Below, piece after piece: positions 50,701 through 59,029 of a DNA stretch of 64,000 bases; position 1 is the stretch's first letter; every line of letters starts with the position of its first letter. The notes beneath the pieces were generated by a model. That model saw only the letters and a list, made by a program, of their open reading frames with translations. It made no database searches and was not told where the DNA came from. The stretch comes from Christensenellaceae bacterium (GTDB taxonomy: Bacteria; Bacillota; Clostridia; Christensenellales; Borkfalkiaceae). Both the position numbers and the translations under genes were made by a program. The stretch is from positions 62,001 to 126,000 of the forward strand of contig CAQTYU010000004.1 in NCBI GenBank assembly GCA_948890655.1. The letters run 5' to 3'.

Positions 50701-52902
50701 AACGTAGAGAATATATTCCTTCTTAAAGGTAAAGGTACGTATTCGGCTACCAACGGCGCAACCGAAAAAACCGAAGCTCAGCTTAAATCGGCTTCGACCT
50801 TTGACGAAAGCTGGGATGAGGGCTGGGTAATTATCGACGGGCAGCTTCCCGTATTAAAGGGCGCACTCGTAACCGAACCCTTAAAAATTAAGCTTGACAA
50901 AACGACCGCTGAGCTTTTCGTAGGAGAAACCGAAACGCTTACAGCAACGGTAACCCCTACCGAGCTTACCGAAGAAGAGCGCGCAATCAAGTGGATTTCA
51001 AGCGATACCAAGATTGCAACGGTTGCAAACGGCGTTATAACGGCGGTTAAGGACGGGACCGTCACTGTTAAGGCCGTATCGGTAAACGACGAAACCGTCT
51101 TTGCAACCTGCACCGTAACTGTAACTGCAATTGAAATTTCAATCAACAACGAGGATAAGATTTCAGAGCTTAAACTTAACGGCGCAAAGCAATTAAACGC
51201 AACGGTGAACTGCGGCAAATACGAGTGGGAAACCTCTGACAGCAGCGTTGCAACCGTTACCGACGGACTCGTAACCGCTGTGGGAGCAGGTACAGTAACG
51301 ATCACCGTCCGTTCCGAAAACGATCCCACGAAGTTTGACAGTATCACCATAGAAGTTAAAACTACGATAGTAATTACCGTAGAAATTTCCGAAACGTCGC
51401 TTTCGCTTGATCGCGACGATACCGCAACCCTTACAGTAACCGTCGGCAATTCGGACAGCGGCGTAACCTGGACTTCCGATAACGAAAGCGTGGCAACGGT
51501 TGATGAAAACGGCAAAGTGACCACCCACGGTGCGGACGGCACCGCAACCATTACGGCAACGTCTAAGGACGACGACGGCAACGGCAATCATACGACGGCA
51601 ACCTGCATCGTAACCGTAACCTATGTACCCGTAGAAATCGAGCTTAAAGCTCAAAACTTCAACCTGTTCACGGGCGGTATACTCAGCGTTTCGGAAATAG
51701 CCGAAGCAAGCAAGGGTGAACTTACCCTTTCGGTTGTAAGCGGCAGCGACGTGGTTTCGATTGAAAACGGCAAAGTAACCGCAACGGGCGAAGGTACGGC
51801 GACCGTGCGCGTAACCTCGTCAATCTCTTACGACGACGTAACCGCGGTTTACGAAGAGGTTGAAATAACCGTTGTCGAAGCCAAAGTTGCAATAAGCATC
51901 AACGTTGAAAAACGTTCCCTTCACGTGGGTGGAAGCGGCAACGCTTGGACTTTGGAAGTTACTCTTGACCCGATGCCCGCTTCACCTGCGGCAAGCGACG
52001 TGGTTTGGACTTCATCCAATCCTTCGGCAATTTCGGTCGTTGGCGGATTTTCTGACGGTAAGTACACGGGTAAACTTACGACTTCGGCAGTAGGTAAAGC
52101 GACGATAACCGCAACTAGAACGGTAGACGGAATAGATTATACTGTAACCTGTGAAGTAAACGCGTTCACGGCACAAGGCTCTTGGAGACCCGTCGACACA
52201 CCCGATACATTGAAGACTATTACAGTCCCCGGAACGAACTGGTATCTTGCAAATGATTTGGATTTTGCGGATATAGAAATTACGTCAAATTATTTGGGTA
52301 ATATGGATAGCGTACATCTGGACGGCAGGGGATATTCAATTAAAAATATCAAGACGAACTTTACAGACCGTGAAGCTGGATTTATCTCAATTCTGGTAGG
52401 CTTGACGGTTGTGGAAAATGTTAATTTCATAGGTTTTGATATTAACGGAAGCAATTCGTTTATGTACGGCGGCTTAATACGTCAAATTGACGGTAGCGCA
52501 TCGATTCGTAACTGCTATTTTGAAGGTACGATTAGCGCAAGGGGTACGGGTAACGAAGCGTATATCGGTTCAATAGGCGCTAAATTCGGCGGTGGCGTTA
52601 TAGAAAATTGCGTATTTAACGTTGGACTTGGCGACGTGGCACCTAATTCGAGCGCTAACAGTAATCCTCGCATTATGGTAGCCCGTTGGATTGGCGGCGA
52701 AGTAAAAAATTGTATAGCGTTTAAAGATGCTGTAAGTTCGCCTGTACACGCGGCTCCGGGTGACGGATTCTCCGCAGATAAGTACGCTTCCGCATTCAAG
52801 ACGGAAGAGCAGATCAAAACAGCGGCAACTTTCGACGGTTGGACGGCTTGGGTAGCCGTAGACGGCGAATTGCCCCGTCTTGTATGCGACTGGGAAGAAT
52901 AA
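47776..52902 (+). CDS. Giant lipoprotein with 12 Ig-like domains and three GLUG-like modules
   Basis: 1708 residues from the ATG at 47776 (AAGGAG upstream; an earlier ATG at 47713 is inside the preceding gene). The signal ends in AMFAACSTEE. By eye there are about twelve Big_2-type Ig-like domains, each with the SxNxxVATVxxxGxVTAVxxGxATIT pattern. They alternate with three modules of about 200 residues carrying GLUG-like motifs (MGNFNGTFDGRGYEIMNFS; FAKINGLGYKVSNFSTP; GNMDSVHLDGRGYSIKNIK), each ending (D/E)G.(I/L)P.L. The order is Ig4-module-Ig3-module-Ig5-module. It is probably a long surface adhesin or glycan-contact protein, 25 bases after the VWA gene and presumably part of the MoxR operon. 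Confidence 0.85.
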   Translation: MKKMLRILAAIMSVLLIPAMFAACSTEEQVTDPVFTLDKTSVDLTAGGNVEVLTLTIANVNETPEWASSNSSVATVSVGSSANKATVKGVGAGAAVITVKAGANLAICAVTVKPGAYINLDKTSVSLLAGTTTTLSVETNVTSSLTYTSSNPSVATVSPTGLITAVSGGVAKITVSGGNASATCTVIVTDPYVVLNKEMVLLTLEEGQNTFQLEADSNGDVEWYSDNEDAVTVSEEGLVTAVAKGEATITASYASASALCVVKVKEEILTVTIFNEGVEVEDTLTLQPKSSLALTATITPEQQDDDAKVTWSVKSGETVVSVDENGVVTSLGDIYGTAVIVATSVKDPDCTAECTVNVPDPYADWLVISDKASLVAAFKSGNENKNMYLTGDIDFDGATLNSSMGNFNGTFDGRGYEIMNFSCNGLFGGVDRKGTVRNLAITCTSGRGAEFNGLFGQFVLGKVENCRFDITVNENNMATIAHHTDRSSVINNVIMLVRNPLNKENIYAGCFLNGAWSNSYCAVLEGKVAQVFGPQSKTEAELKQASLYADWDGTVWQIEDGEIPVLKNGGNIGELRVVLNTTAETIYKGSFLDLVATVKPTKLPVADKGVIWSSDNEDVATVDQNGSVTAVGEGIAVITATSVKDDTKFASCTITVELPDTQPEPIVEITNKSAVSEGLKINNSLTLTTRVNRDDGSVSWSSSDSGVASVDDSGKVTAKGEGEVTITATFTTENGKIATDSVTITVYGDGYIELALRARSVSVGGTYKIDFKALGGTVNWTSSNPHFATVDASGTVNGIAVGKTTITAKVGDKTATMVIQVYDKPAGATEVSTPAQFKNIGNGTYFIVNDIDMGGETVNTLNEFAKINGLGYKVSNFSTPKLFTQFQGYMRNIEISCVLNGNGNFDGLFGTWIGAADGTVENCILDITFSGSANQCALVHHNNNGTVRNIILKVTCENGASGQKFPAWFEKPGNGNVENIFLLKGKGTYSATNGATEKTEAQLKSASTFDESWDEGWVIIDGQLPVLKGALVTEPLKIKLDKTTAELFVGETETLTATVTPTELTEEERAIKWISSDTKIATVANGVITAVKDGTVTVKAVSVNDETVFATCTVTVTAIEISINNEDKISELKLNGAKQLNATVNCGKYEWETSDSSVATVTDGLVTAVGAGTVTITVRSENDPTKFDSITIEVKTTIVITVEISETSLSLDRDDTATLTVTVGNSDSGVTWTSDNESVATVDENGKVTTHGADGTATITATSKDDDGNGNHTTATCIVTVTYVPVEIELKAQNFNLFTGGILSVSEIAEASKGELTLSVVSGSDVVSIENGKVTATGEGTATVRVTSSISYDDVTAVYEEVEITVVEAKVAISINVEKRSLHVGGSGNAWTLEVTLDPMPASPAASDVVWTSSNPSAISVVGGFSDGKYTGKLTTSAVGKATITATRTVDGIDYTVTCEVNAFTAQGSWRPVDTPDTLKTITVPGTNWYLANDLDFADIEITSNYLGNMDSVHLDGRGYSIKNIKTNFTDREAGFISILVGLTVVENVNFIGFDINGSNSFMYGGLIRQIDGSASIRNCYFEGTISARGTGNEAYIGSIGAKFGGGVIENCVFNVGLGDVAPNSSANSNPRIMVARWIGGEVKNCIAFKDAVSSPVHAAPGDGFSADKYASAFKTEEQIKTAATFDGWTAWVAVDGELPRLVCDWEE

Positions 52903-52920
52903 AAATACGGTAAGGAATTA

Positions 52921-52960
52921 CGGCGGAGTTGCCAAATAGGCAACTCCGCCGCTATATTTT
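52921..52960 (+). terminator. Terminator ending the MoxR operon
   Basis: GGCGGAGTTGCC (52922-52933) pairs with GGCAACTCCGCC (52939-52950) over a five-base loop, followed by GCTATATTTT. Confidence 0.85.
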
Positions 52961-53007
52961 AAAAGTATTAACCCAAAATTTAACACCCCGCCGAAATATG
53001 AAAATAC

Positions 53008-53036
53008 TTGACTATATACGCCCTTTTTATTATAAT
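53008..53036 (+). promoter_or_regulatory. Promoter of the redox pair
   Basis: TTGACT at 53008-53013, a 17-base spacer and a perfect TATAAT at 53031-53036, with GGGAGG and a GTG start following. Confidence 0.8.
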
Positions 53037-53068
53037 AATGTAAAATATAAAAAACGGGAGGTAAAGAG

Positions 53069-53887
53069 GTGAAAGCAAAAAGAATCCGTTACTTTTACGG
53101 CGTATTTTTAAGCGTATTCACGGCGGTTTTGGGCACGCTTTTCATAGCTGCTGCGGTGGGTATTTTATCCGACGGCAACTGGGAGCAGGGTGCGTATTCA
53201 AGAGAAATCGTCGCTGCCCGCCTTTTCCCCGTATCGATAGTATTCTATATTTGGATTGCGGCGATAATTGCGGGCTTCGTTTTATCGCTTGTCTATACCT
53301 ATGACGAAAAACCCGATAAAATCCCTCAGGAAGATGCAACATTAAGGCGTTTAAGCACTCGCATTCCCGCAGGCGGCGGAGAGAAGTACGACGGCGAAAT
53401 GAAGCAACTGCGCGACGAAAAGCGAAACCGCCTTGTTGCATATATAATCTGTACGGCAGTCTGTTTTGCCTGTGCCGTAGCAAGCGCCGTTTATTTGTTG
53501 CAGCCCGCTAATTTCAAGGGCTTGACTGCAAACGACGCAATGCTCAATATGATGCTGTGGGTTCTTCCTTGCGTGTCTGTCGCGCTTATAAGCTGCGTTT
53601 GGATAACGTTGTACGAAAGGGAAAGCCAAATCCGCGAAATTAGCACGATAAAGCGTATGATGTCGTCCTATAAGGGTAATCCCGTAATTCAAGCCGATAT
53701 TAAACCCAACGCTGCGATAGCGGCAGTAAATAAGTTTTTTGCAAACAAGTATACCTTGCTCGGCATAAGGGTGGGGGTTGCGGCTCTTGCAGTAACGTTC
53801 GTTATTCTCGGCATTTTTAACGAGGGTGCACGCGACGTACTCGTCAAAGCTATCAATATTTGTACCGAATGTATAGGTCTTGGCTAA
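53069..53887 (+). CDS. Four-helix membrane protein with CxxC tail (CD1871A-like end)
   Basis: 272 residues from a GTG at 53069. Hydrophobic helices lie at about residues 9-31, 48-71, 120-145, 160-180, plus a final one near 238-255. The C terminus reads VKAINICTECIGLG. A CxxC at the extreme C terminus in this context recalls the tiny CD1871A-type CxxC membrane proteins that sit next to NapH-like ferredoxins in Clostridia; here that tail seems joined to a larger membrane protein. It overlaps the possible TTG of the polyferredoxin gene. A role as a thiol relay for the next protein is inferred. Confidence 0.72.
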   Translation: MKAKRIRYFYGVFLSVFTAVLGTLFIAAAVGILSDGNWEQGAYSREIVAARLFPVSIVFYIWIAAIIAGFVLSLVYTYDEKPDKIPQEDATLRRLSTRIPAGGGEKYDGEMKQLRDEKRNRLVAYIICTAVCFACAVASAVYLLQPANFKGLTANDAMLNMMLWVLPCVSVALISCVWITLYERESQIREISTIKRMMSSYKGNPVIQADIKPNAAIAAVNKFFANKYTLLGIRVGVAALAVTFVILGIFNEGARDVLVKAINICTECIGLG

Positions 53888-53888
53888 A

Positions 53889-55571
53889 ATGAAAGCAAAA
53901 TTCAAGAGTTTTTTCATAAAAATTAAAGATTGGTTCGTGCGGCATAAGCCAAGTAAAAGGCGGCTTATTCAAGTCTACGCCGCACTTTTGTATAACGCCA
54001 ATATAAAAGGGTTTGTTAACGGCAGAATATATACCGGCAATACTAAATATGCCTGTGTTCCGGGGTTCAACTGTTATTCCTGTCCCGGCGCGGTAGGAGC
54101 GTGTCCGTTGGGTTCTTTGCAAAACGCTCTTGCGGCTTCCGGCACCACAGCCCCGTATTACGTCTTGGGCATTTTGGCTTTATTCGGAATATTACTCGGC
54201 AGAACGATTTGTGGTTTCTTGTGTCCCGTTGGGCTCGGTCAGGAGCTGTTGTATAAAATTAAAACTCCGAAGATTAGAAAGAATAGGGTTTCAAGGGTAT
54301 TTACATATTTAAAATATATTCTGTTGGTAGCGCTCGTTATCGTAATTCCGATAATGCTTCAATCTCCGACTTTCTGTAAGTATATATGCCCTGCAGGAAC
54401 GTTCGGCGGAGGAATAGGACTTCTCGTCCATCCCGAAAACGCAGACTTCTTTGCAATGCTGAGCGGCTTATTTACCTGGAAATTCTTTTTATTGATTGCA
54501 ATAATAGTACTCAGCATATTCTGTTTCAGATTTTTCTGCCGCTTTCTGTGCCCTCTCGGCGCGATATACGGTTTCTTCAATAAGTTTGCGCTTATCGGCG
54601 TAAAGTTGGATAAATCAAAATGTACCGATTGCGGACTGTGCGTAAGCCATTGTAAGATGGATATAAAGCGCGTCGGCGACCACGAATGTATCAACTGCGG
54701 AGAGTGTATTGCAGTTTGCCCCACGCAGGCAATAAGCTGGAAGGGCTCGCAAATCTTCCTTCACTCCAACGCTATAGAGAAAGAGGAAGAAGCCCAACCC
54801 ACGCTGAACTCTATTTTAGAGAAGGGGACGACTGTACAGCTTGCAGGCGATGCTGAAGTAACGGAAGTTAATTCGGTTTCTGCTATGGCTGTAACGGTCG
54901 TCGAACCCGACCCCGTGCCGTCAAGCGAGGTTAAAGAGCAGGAAAGCAGCTTAGGCGAAGTTGCAAAGCCCGTTGAAAGCTCAGCTGCGTCAAGGGTTAG
55001 GAAACGCAACAAATGGCTTGAAATAGCGGCGTGGGCGCTTGCAACGTTGATTTTGGTATCTGCGCTCGTGTACTATAACTTCTTTGCAAAGGAACAGGAA
55101 ATCTTCGTTTACGGCGTCGGCGATAAGTGTCCCGCGTTCACGGTACAAACTTATGAAGGAGAAACGGCGGGAGAGTTTTCCCTTTCAGATAAGAACGGCA
55201 AAGTCGCAGTTTTGAATTTCTGGGCAACTTGGTGTACGCCGTGCAAAGAGGAACTTCCCGAGTTTAACGAATTGCAGGTAAATTATTCCGATGAAGTAGT
55301 AGTCGTGGCATTCCACCAGATTGGATACGAATACGACGACGTGCAAAGTCTTATAAATTCGGAAGGTTGGGGCGATTACTCTTTGATATTCGCTCAGGAC
55401 GATAAGGTATTAAATCAGGGCACGGCTCCGTTATTTGATTCTCTCGGTGGCAAAAGCGTTTGGCCTATGACCGTAATACTGGATAAAGAAGGTAGAATCA
55501 ATTCCGTCCGTCAAGGAAAAATGTCTTACGCTGATCTTGAAAAAGCAGTGTTGGAAGCATTAAATAATTAA
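53889..55571 (+). CDS. Polyferredoxin membrane protein fused to an extracytoplasmic TlpA-type thioredoxin
   Basis: 560 residues from the ATG at 53889 (a TTG at 53880 would add three). The N-terminal part is NapH-like: a Cys-rich loop PGFNCYSCPGAVGACPLGSL, helices, paired CGFLCPVG and CRFLCPLG motifs, then two 4Fe-4S motifs (CTDCGLCVSHCK and CINCGECIAVCP, about residues 245-285). A Glu/Ser-rich linker leads to a membrane helix (about 380-402) and a TlpA/ResA domain with active site FWATWCTPCKEELPEF near residue 450. Electrons would pass from cytoplasmic ferredoxin clusters through the membrane to an external thioredoxin, reducing surface disulfides or a peroxide. The fusion of both parts in one chain is unusual. 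Confidence 0.88.
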   Translation: MKAKFKSFFIKIKDWFVRHKPSKRRLIQVYAALLYNANIKGFVNGRIYTGNTKYACVPGFNCYSCPGAVGACPLGSLQNALAASGTTAPYYVLGILALFGILLGRTICGFLCPVGLGQELLYKIKTPKIRKNRVSRVFTYLKYILLVALVIVIPIMLQSPTFCKYICPAGTFGGGIGLLVHPENADFFAMLSGLFTWKFFLLIAIIVLSIFCFRFFCRFLCPLGAIYGFFNKFALIGVKLDKSKCTDCGLCVSHCKMDIKRVGDHECINCGECIAVCPTQAISWKGSQIFLHSNAIEKEEEAQPTLNSILEKGTTVQLAGDAEVTEVNSVSAMAVTVVEPDPVPSSEVKEQESSLGEVAKPVESSAASRVRKRNKWLEIAAWALATLILVSALVYYNFFAKEQEIFVYGVGDKCPAFTVQTYEGETAGEFSLSDKNGKVAVLNFWATWCTPCKEELPEFNELQVNYSDEVVVVAFHQIGYEYDDVQSLINSEGWGDYSLIFAQDDKVLNQGTAPLFDSLGGKSVWPMTVILDKEGRINSVRQGKMSYADLEKAVLEALNN

Positions 55572-55606
55572 GCAAAATGCTGCAGCTGAATAAATGTCAA
55601 CCTCGA

Positions 55607-55643
55607 CACACAAAAAGCCCCGCCAAGCGGGGCTTTTTGTGTG
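55607..55643. terminator. Strong bidirectional terminator
   Basis: CACACAAAAAGCCCCGC (55607-55623) pairs with GCGGGGCTTTTTGTGTG (55627-55643) over a CAA loop, between the polyferredoxin gene and the convergent lipoprotein. Confidence 0.92.
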
Positions 55644-55660
55644 AGTTTCGATGCAGCTAT

Positions 55661-56770
55661 TTATACGTTTTCGATCTTTACAGTATAATTTAAAGACGTA
55701 GTGCCATCGCTAACGAGGTTAGCATAATCGTCGACAGCGGGTCCGAATGAGATTATATATTCGGTATCAGCGTTAAGCGTATAAGTGAAATAAAGTTCAT
55801 TATCGTTAGAACTTGATTCGGGGACGTCGGGATAATGTGAATAATCCTTAGCGTAAATATCAGGGTCGATATCGTCATTAGCAAGCCCAAGAGTTAACGT
55901 AACTTTATATGTGCCCGCCGTGGTCGCTGTAAAAGAGAAGTGGTAAGCTTCCCACGTCAATAACGTTGGAAGCTTTCCGGTTTCCGGATCGGGTTGACCC
56001 CATCTGTTTTCCTGCTCAACCAATTCTACCGTGAAATTTGCCGTTGTGCCTAACGTAAGCTCCTTGGGATTTTCAGCCGTACCTTCTGCAGTAGACTCAG
56101 TTTTAGCAATGAGCAGTGTGCAAGGACCTCCAACCGTCACGTTAACCGATTCGTTTGCCTTAATGGTTAAGCTGCTTTCGGTTGAATTGAATTGGGTAAC
56201 GCCGTTAATTGTCCAGTTGACGTCTGTGTTGTCAACTGTTATTTTGTAGAAACCTTCTTCGGTTGCGGTAAACACGTAATTGTGTCCTGCAACCGCATTT
56301 ATAGGGGTGCCGAGCGTTAAAGCGGTGGAAGGGTCGACTTTTTTAGCGAGGGTAATAGTCAAAGCGGAGGGGTCTGTTATATCTACGTGGACGCCTTTAC
56401 TTTTTTCGTAAGGCGTACCGTTTGCATCAACGTACTGATACCCTTCGGGGATTGCGGTAAGATGAACTTCGTATATCTTGCCGTTAGCTTCGTCAATACC
56501 TCTCGTAATCGTCGCAACGCCCTGAGCGTCAGTTCCGACCGGTTCAAGGCAAGCGCCAAGCGTACCGTTTTCACCAACTACGCAAAGCTGGACCCACACG
56601 CCCTGTGCGGCAGTATTATTGTCAAGCTTAACGGTTATGCTTACAGACGTAGGGAAAGTATCTTTATTTTCGTCTGGATCATTGTTGCAGGCTGCCGCAA
56701 AAATACCGAGACACGCCGTCATACAAACGGTAAATAAAGCAATCATAAAAGCTTTTAAGTGTTTACTCAT
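55661..56770 (-). CDS. Lipoprotein with one Cna-B-like domain
   Basis: 369 residues; the signal ends in GIFAAACNND. Residues about 38-130 form a Cna-B/prealbumin-like domain (SVSITVKLDNNTAAQGVWVQ, TDAQGVATITRG and YEVHLTAIPEGYQY). The rest consists of two beta sandwiches that resemble bacterial pre-peptidase C-terminal-like modules (NYVFTATEEGFYKITVDNT; YHFSFTATTAGTYKVTLTL). No enzyme motif is seen. A stalk or ligand-binding surface protein is likely. It is the most downstream of three related lipoproteins on this strand. AGGAGG-like GGAGGT precedes the start. Confidence 0.78.
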   Translation of the reverse strand: MSKHLKAFMIALFTVCMTACLGIFAAACNNDPDENKDTFPTSVSITVKLDNNTAAQGVWVQLCVVGENGTLGACLEPVGTDAQGVATITRGIDEANGKIYEVHLTAIPEGYQYVDANGTPYEKSKGVHVDITDPSALTITLAKKVDPSTALTLGTPINAVAGHNYVFTATEEGFYKITVDNTDVNWTINGVTQFNSTESSLTIKANESVNVTVGGPCTLLIAKTESTAEGTAENPKELTLGTTANFTVELVEQENRWGQPDPETGKLPTLLTWEAYHFSFTATTAGTYKVTLTLGLANDDIDPDIYAKDYSHYPDVPESSSNDNELYFTYTLNADTEYIISFGPAVDDYANLVSDGTTSLNYTVKIENV

Positions 56771-56908
56771 AGTAAAACCTCCAAATTTTAATTCATAGAT
56801 AGTTTATCATTATTTTATATAATGTGCAAACGTTTTAATCAAAAAACTATAATATTTTTTGAATATTCCGTTAATAAATGTATAATTATGAATATTTTAT
56901 TAAGTAAA

Positions 56909-56936
56909 CCGCCCGTACTTTTAACTGTACGGGCGG
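56909..56936 (-). terminator. Terminator of the 56955 lipoprotein gene
   Basis: On the minus strand CCGCCCGTAC and GTACGGGCGG close an eight-base loop and run into TTTACTT. Confidence 0.8.
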
Positions 56937-56954
56937 ATATGCCTTTAATAAGTT

Positions 56955-58958
56955 TTACGCTTCGGCGTCGTCTGCGTAATAACCGCAACCCAAAAGCCAA
57001 GGGTGCAGGGGTTTAGTCATACTACCTGTTACGCTTGAATAATGTTGGTTCATATACCTATCGAGGAACAGCTTCAATTCATCGTTTACCTGATATACGC
57101 CGTCGCTGTTAACGTAGCCATCGTGCTCAACATTGCTTGCGTCCGTATAGCCTGCGTATTTTTCAATAAAGCCGGTATAGTTCCATGTAGTGTCTAAAGT
57201 TGACAAATCTTCGTAAACGGTAAGGGCGTTGTTAACTCTTGTATCAGATATTTGTTCATTTTCACCCCAATATTCAATCGTTGCAAAGGAATAATGCCAT
57301 TCGCGCAAATTCTTGGTTATCGCTATGACTAAAGGTTTCTCCGTGCCGTCTGGAAGTTTAACGAACCATTTTCCGTCATCGTGGCGGACGGTTTCCAAAG
57401 AACCGTTAGCGGGCATCCAGGTAAATGTGCCTTGCTGGTCGGCAAATTTTTCGGAAACGTCCGTCGTTGCGGTTTTTCGCTCAATTTCTTTTTCAAGTGC
57501 ATCTCCGGTTCTTTCAATGTTGACTTTAATCTGTAAGGGATAGTCTATAACTTCGTCTTTGATTATTATTTTGTATTCCAAAGTTACGCCAACATATCTT
57601 TGCGACAGTTCTCTTGTGAAAATAAAGTTTTTGCCGTCGCCCGCCCCGTTATCATTACCTGCATAGCCTTTGTAATCGCCTGTTAAATCGCTGTTGTCGT
57701 CTAATGCAGGGAAGCTGTTTGCATATTCTACAATCATAACGTCGTATTTGTCGGAAACAGAAGTAAACTTATAAGTGCCCTGACCGAATCCTTCTTTAGG
57801 GTTATTAGATGTAACGAACCATATTACAGCCGTATTGTAGTTTTGGAATGTCAACGTGCATTCACCGGGTGAAATAACCGTGGTGGAAATAGGCGCAGGT
57901 ACGGGCAAGCAAACAAGAACTTCCACGTTGCAAGCCTGCCGCTTTGTCGATTTGACGGAGAAAGTAAGCGTTTTGTTCTCTTCAATACGCATTTTCTGTA
58001 CGTTGTTGCCTTGATTCATTTGACTTGAAATAGTTAAACTGCTGTCAACGTAGGTTAAGTCGTCGGAATAGAACTGGATAATATAGTCGTTGCCCTGTTT
58101 TGAAGCAATCGTGTATTCGCCTGTTTTGGGTGCGTGTATTTTGTAAAATACTTCTTCGCGTTCGCCCAATTCGGCAATATACTGATAGCAGTCGCCGTCT
58201 TTATTAAACCTAAGCATAGAAAGGTTATCGTAACTGTTAAGCGCGTCGTCCCAAGGTTTAATCGTATCTTCGTTGAGCTTATCGGCGTCGTCAAATGTAA
58301 TATCAGTTATGCGTAAAGCTGTAATGGAAAGAGGGGATGCAGCAATTGTCGTTGAAGCCGGTTTATAAGTATAACCATTAGGCATATTTACAAGCTGGAC
58401 AGTGTACACGCCGCGTTCAATTGTTGCGCTTGTTGCAACGCCTTCGCTGTCGGAAATCGCCGTTGCAACCGTTTCGGTTCCATTCATGAGCTTGACTACG
58501 ACGTCTTCTACAGCCGAACCGTCATAATATTTGACGTTTACCTTGTAAGAGGTAGGTGCGTCAAGTTTTAAGCTTACGGTATAGTACGCTTGTTCAGCTG
58601 AAGTCTTGACTTTTTCAAAAACGTAGCCGGTGGGGTAGTCGTTTATCTGAATATAATACTCACCGGGAGTAAAATAGTTAATCTGAGCAATACCTGATTC
58701 GTTGATTTCCGCATAGGCTGCTTCGTGTACTCTTTTCCCGTCAGCGTCAACTAATTCTACGTTTATGGTATCCAGGCGGTATTCTGCATCGCTACCTTTT
58801 ACTATGGAGCCGTCTGGGTATTTAACAGTTATAACGTATCCGTCTACGGCAGGGTCGCCCAAATCTTCCTGAACGGTACACGCCGCAATTATGCCGAACG
58901 TTAAAGTCAGGCAGAAAGTTGCCGTTAAAACAATCAGCATTTTTAATTTCATTTTCAT
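56955..58958 (-). CDS. Lipoprotein with two Cna-B-like domains
   Basis: 667 residues; the signal ends in FGIIAACTVQ. Two consecutive Cna-B-like domains occupy about residues 38-130 (INVELVDADGKRV, YYIQINDYPTGYVF) and 135-215 (VNVKYYDGSAVEDVVVKLMN, YTVQLVNMPNGYTYK). The remaining 450 residues are beta-rich, with KIHAPKTGEYTIASKQGNDY and FTWMPANGSLETVRHDDGKW segments and no catalytic motif I recognise. It ends YADDAEA. GAGGTG precedes the start. It shares domain type with the genes on both sides of it, suggesting duplication and divergence. Confidence 0.78.
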   Translation of the reverse strand: MKMKLKMLIVLTATFCLTLTFGIIAACTVQEDLGDPAVDGYVITVKYPDGSIVKGSDAEYRLDTINVELVDADGKRVHEAAYAEINESGIAQINYFTPGEYYIQINDYPTGYVFEKVKTSAEQAYYTVSLKLDAPTSYKVNVKYYDGSAVEDVVVKLMNGTETVATAISDSEGVATSATIERGVYTVQLVNMPNGYTYKPASTTIAASPLSITALRITDITFDDADKLNEDTIKPWDDALNSYDNLSMLRFNKDGDCYQYIAELGEREEVFYKIHAPKTGEYTIASKQGNDYIIQFYSDDLTYVDSSLTISSQMNQGNNVQKMRIEENKTLTFSVKSTKRQACNVEVLVCLPVPAPISTTVISPGECTLTFQNYNTAVIWFVTSNNPKEGFGQGTYKFTSVSDKYDVMIVEYANSFPALDDNSDLTGDYKGYAGNDNGAGDGKNFIFTRELSQRYVGVTLEYKIIIKDEVIDYPLQIKVNIERTGDALEKEIERKTATTDVSEKFADQQGTFTWMPANGSLETVRHDDGKWFVKLPDGTEKPLVIAITKNLREWHYSFATIEYWGENEQISDTRVNNALTVYEDLSTLDTTWNYTGFIEKYAGYTDASNVEHDGYVNSDGVYQVNDELKLFLDRYMNQHYSSVTGSMTKPLHPWLLGCGYYADDAEA

Positions 58959-58987
58959 TTTTCACCTCTGAACGTTTTTAAAAATTT

Positions 58988-59011
58988 CCCCCGTACCGTG
59001 AAGTACGGGGG
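58988..59011 (-). terminator. Terminator of the 59030 lipoprotein gene
   Basis: On the minus strand CCCCCGTAC and GTACGGGGG close a six-base loop and are followed by AAATTTTTAAAA. Confidence 0.8.
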
Positions 59012-59029
59012 ACTTTCGGTTACAGTAAA

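Noticed and set aside
47776..52902. Tandem DNA repeats or CRISPR-like array in the giant lipoprotein gene
   Set aside because: The periodicity is at protein level (Ig-like domains of about 80 residues), and the DNA copies are strongly diverged with no constant repeats and spacers.
53880..53888. TTG start at 53880 for the polyferredoxin fusion
   Set aside because: It would add only three residues; the ATG at 53889 is a better codon and directly follows the preceding stop.
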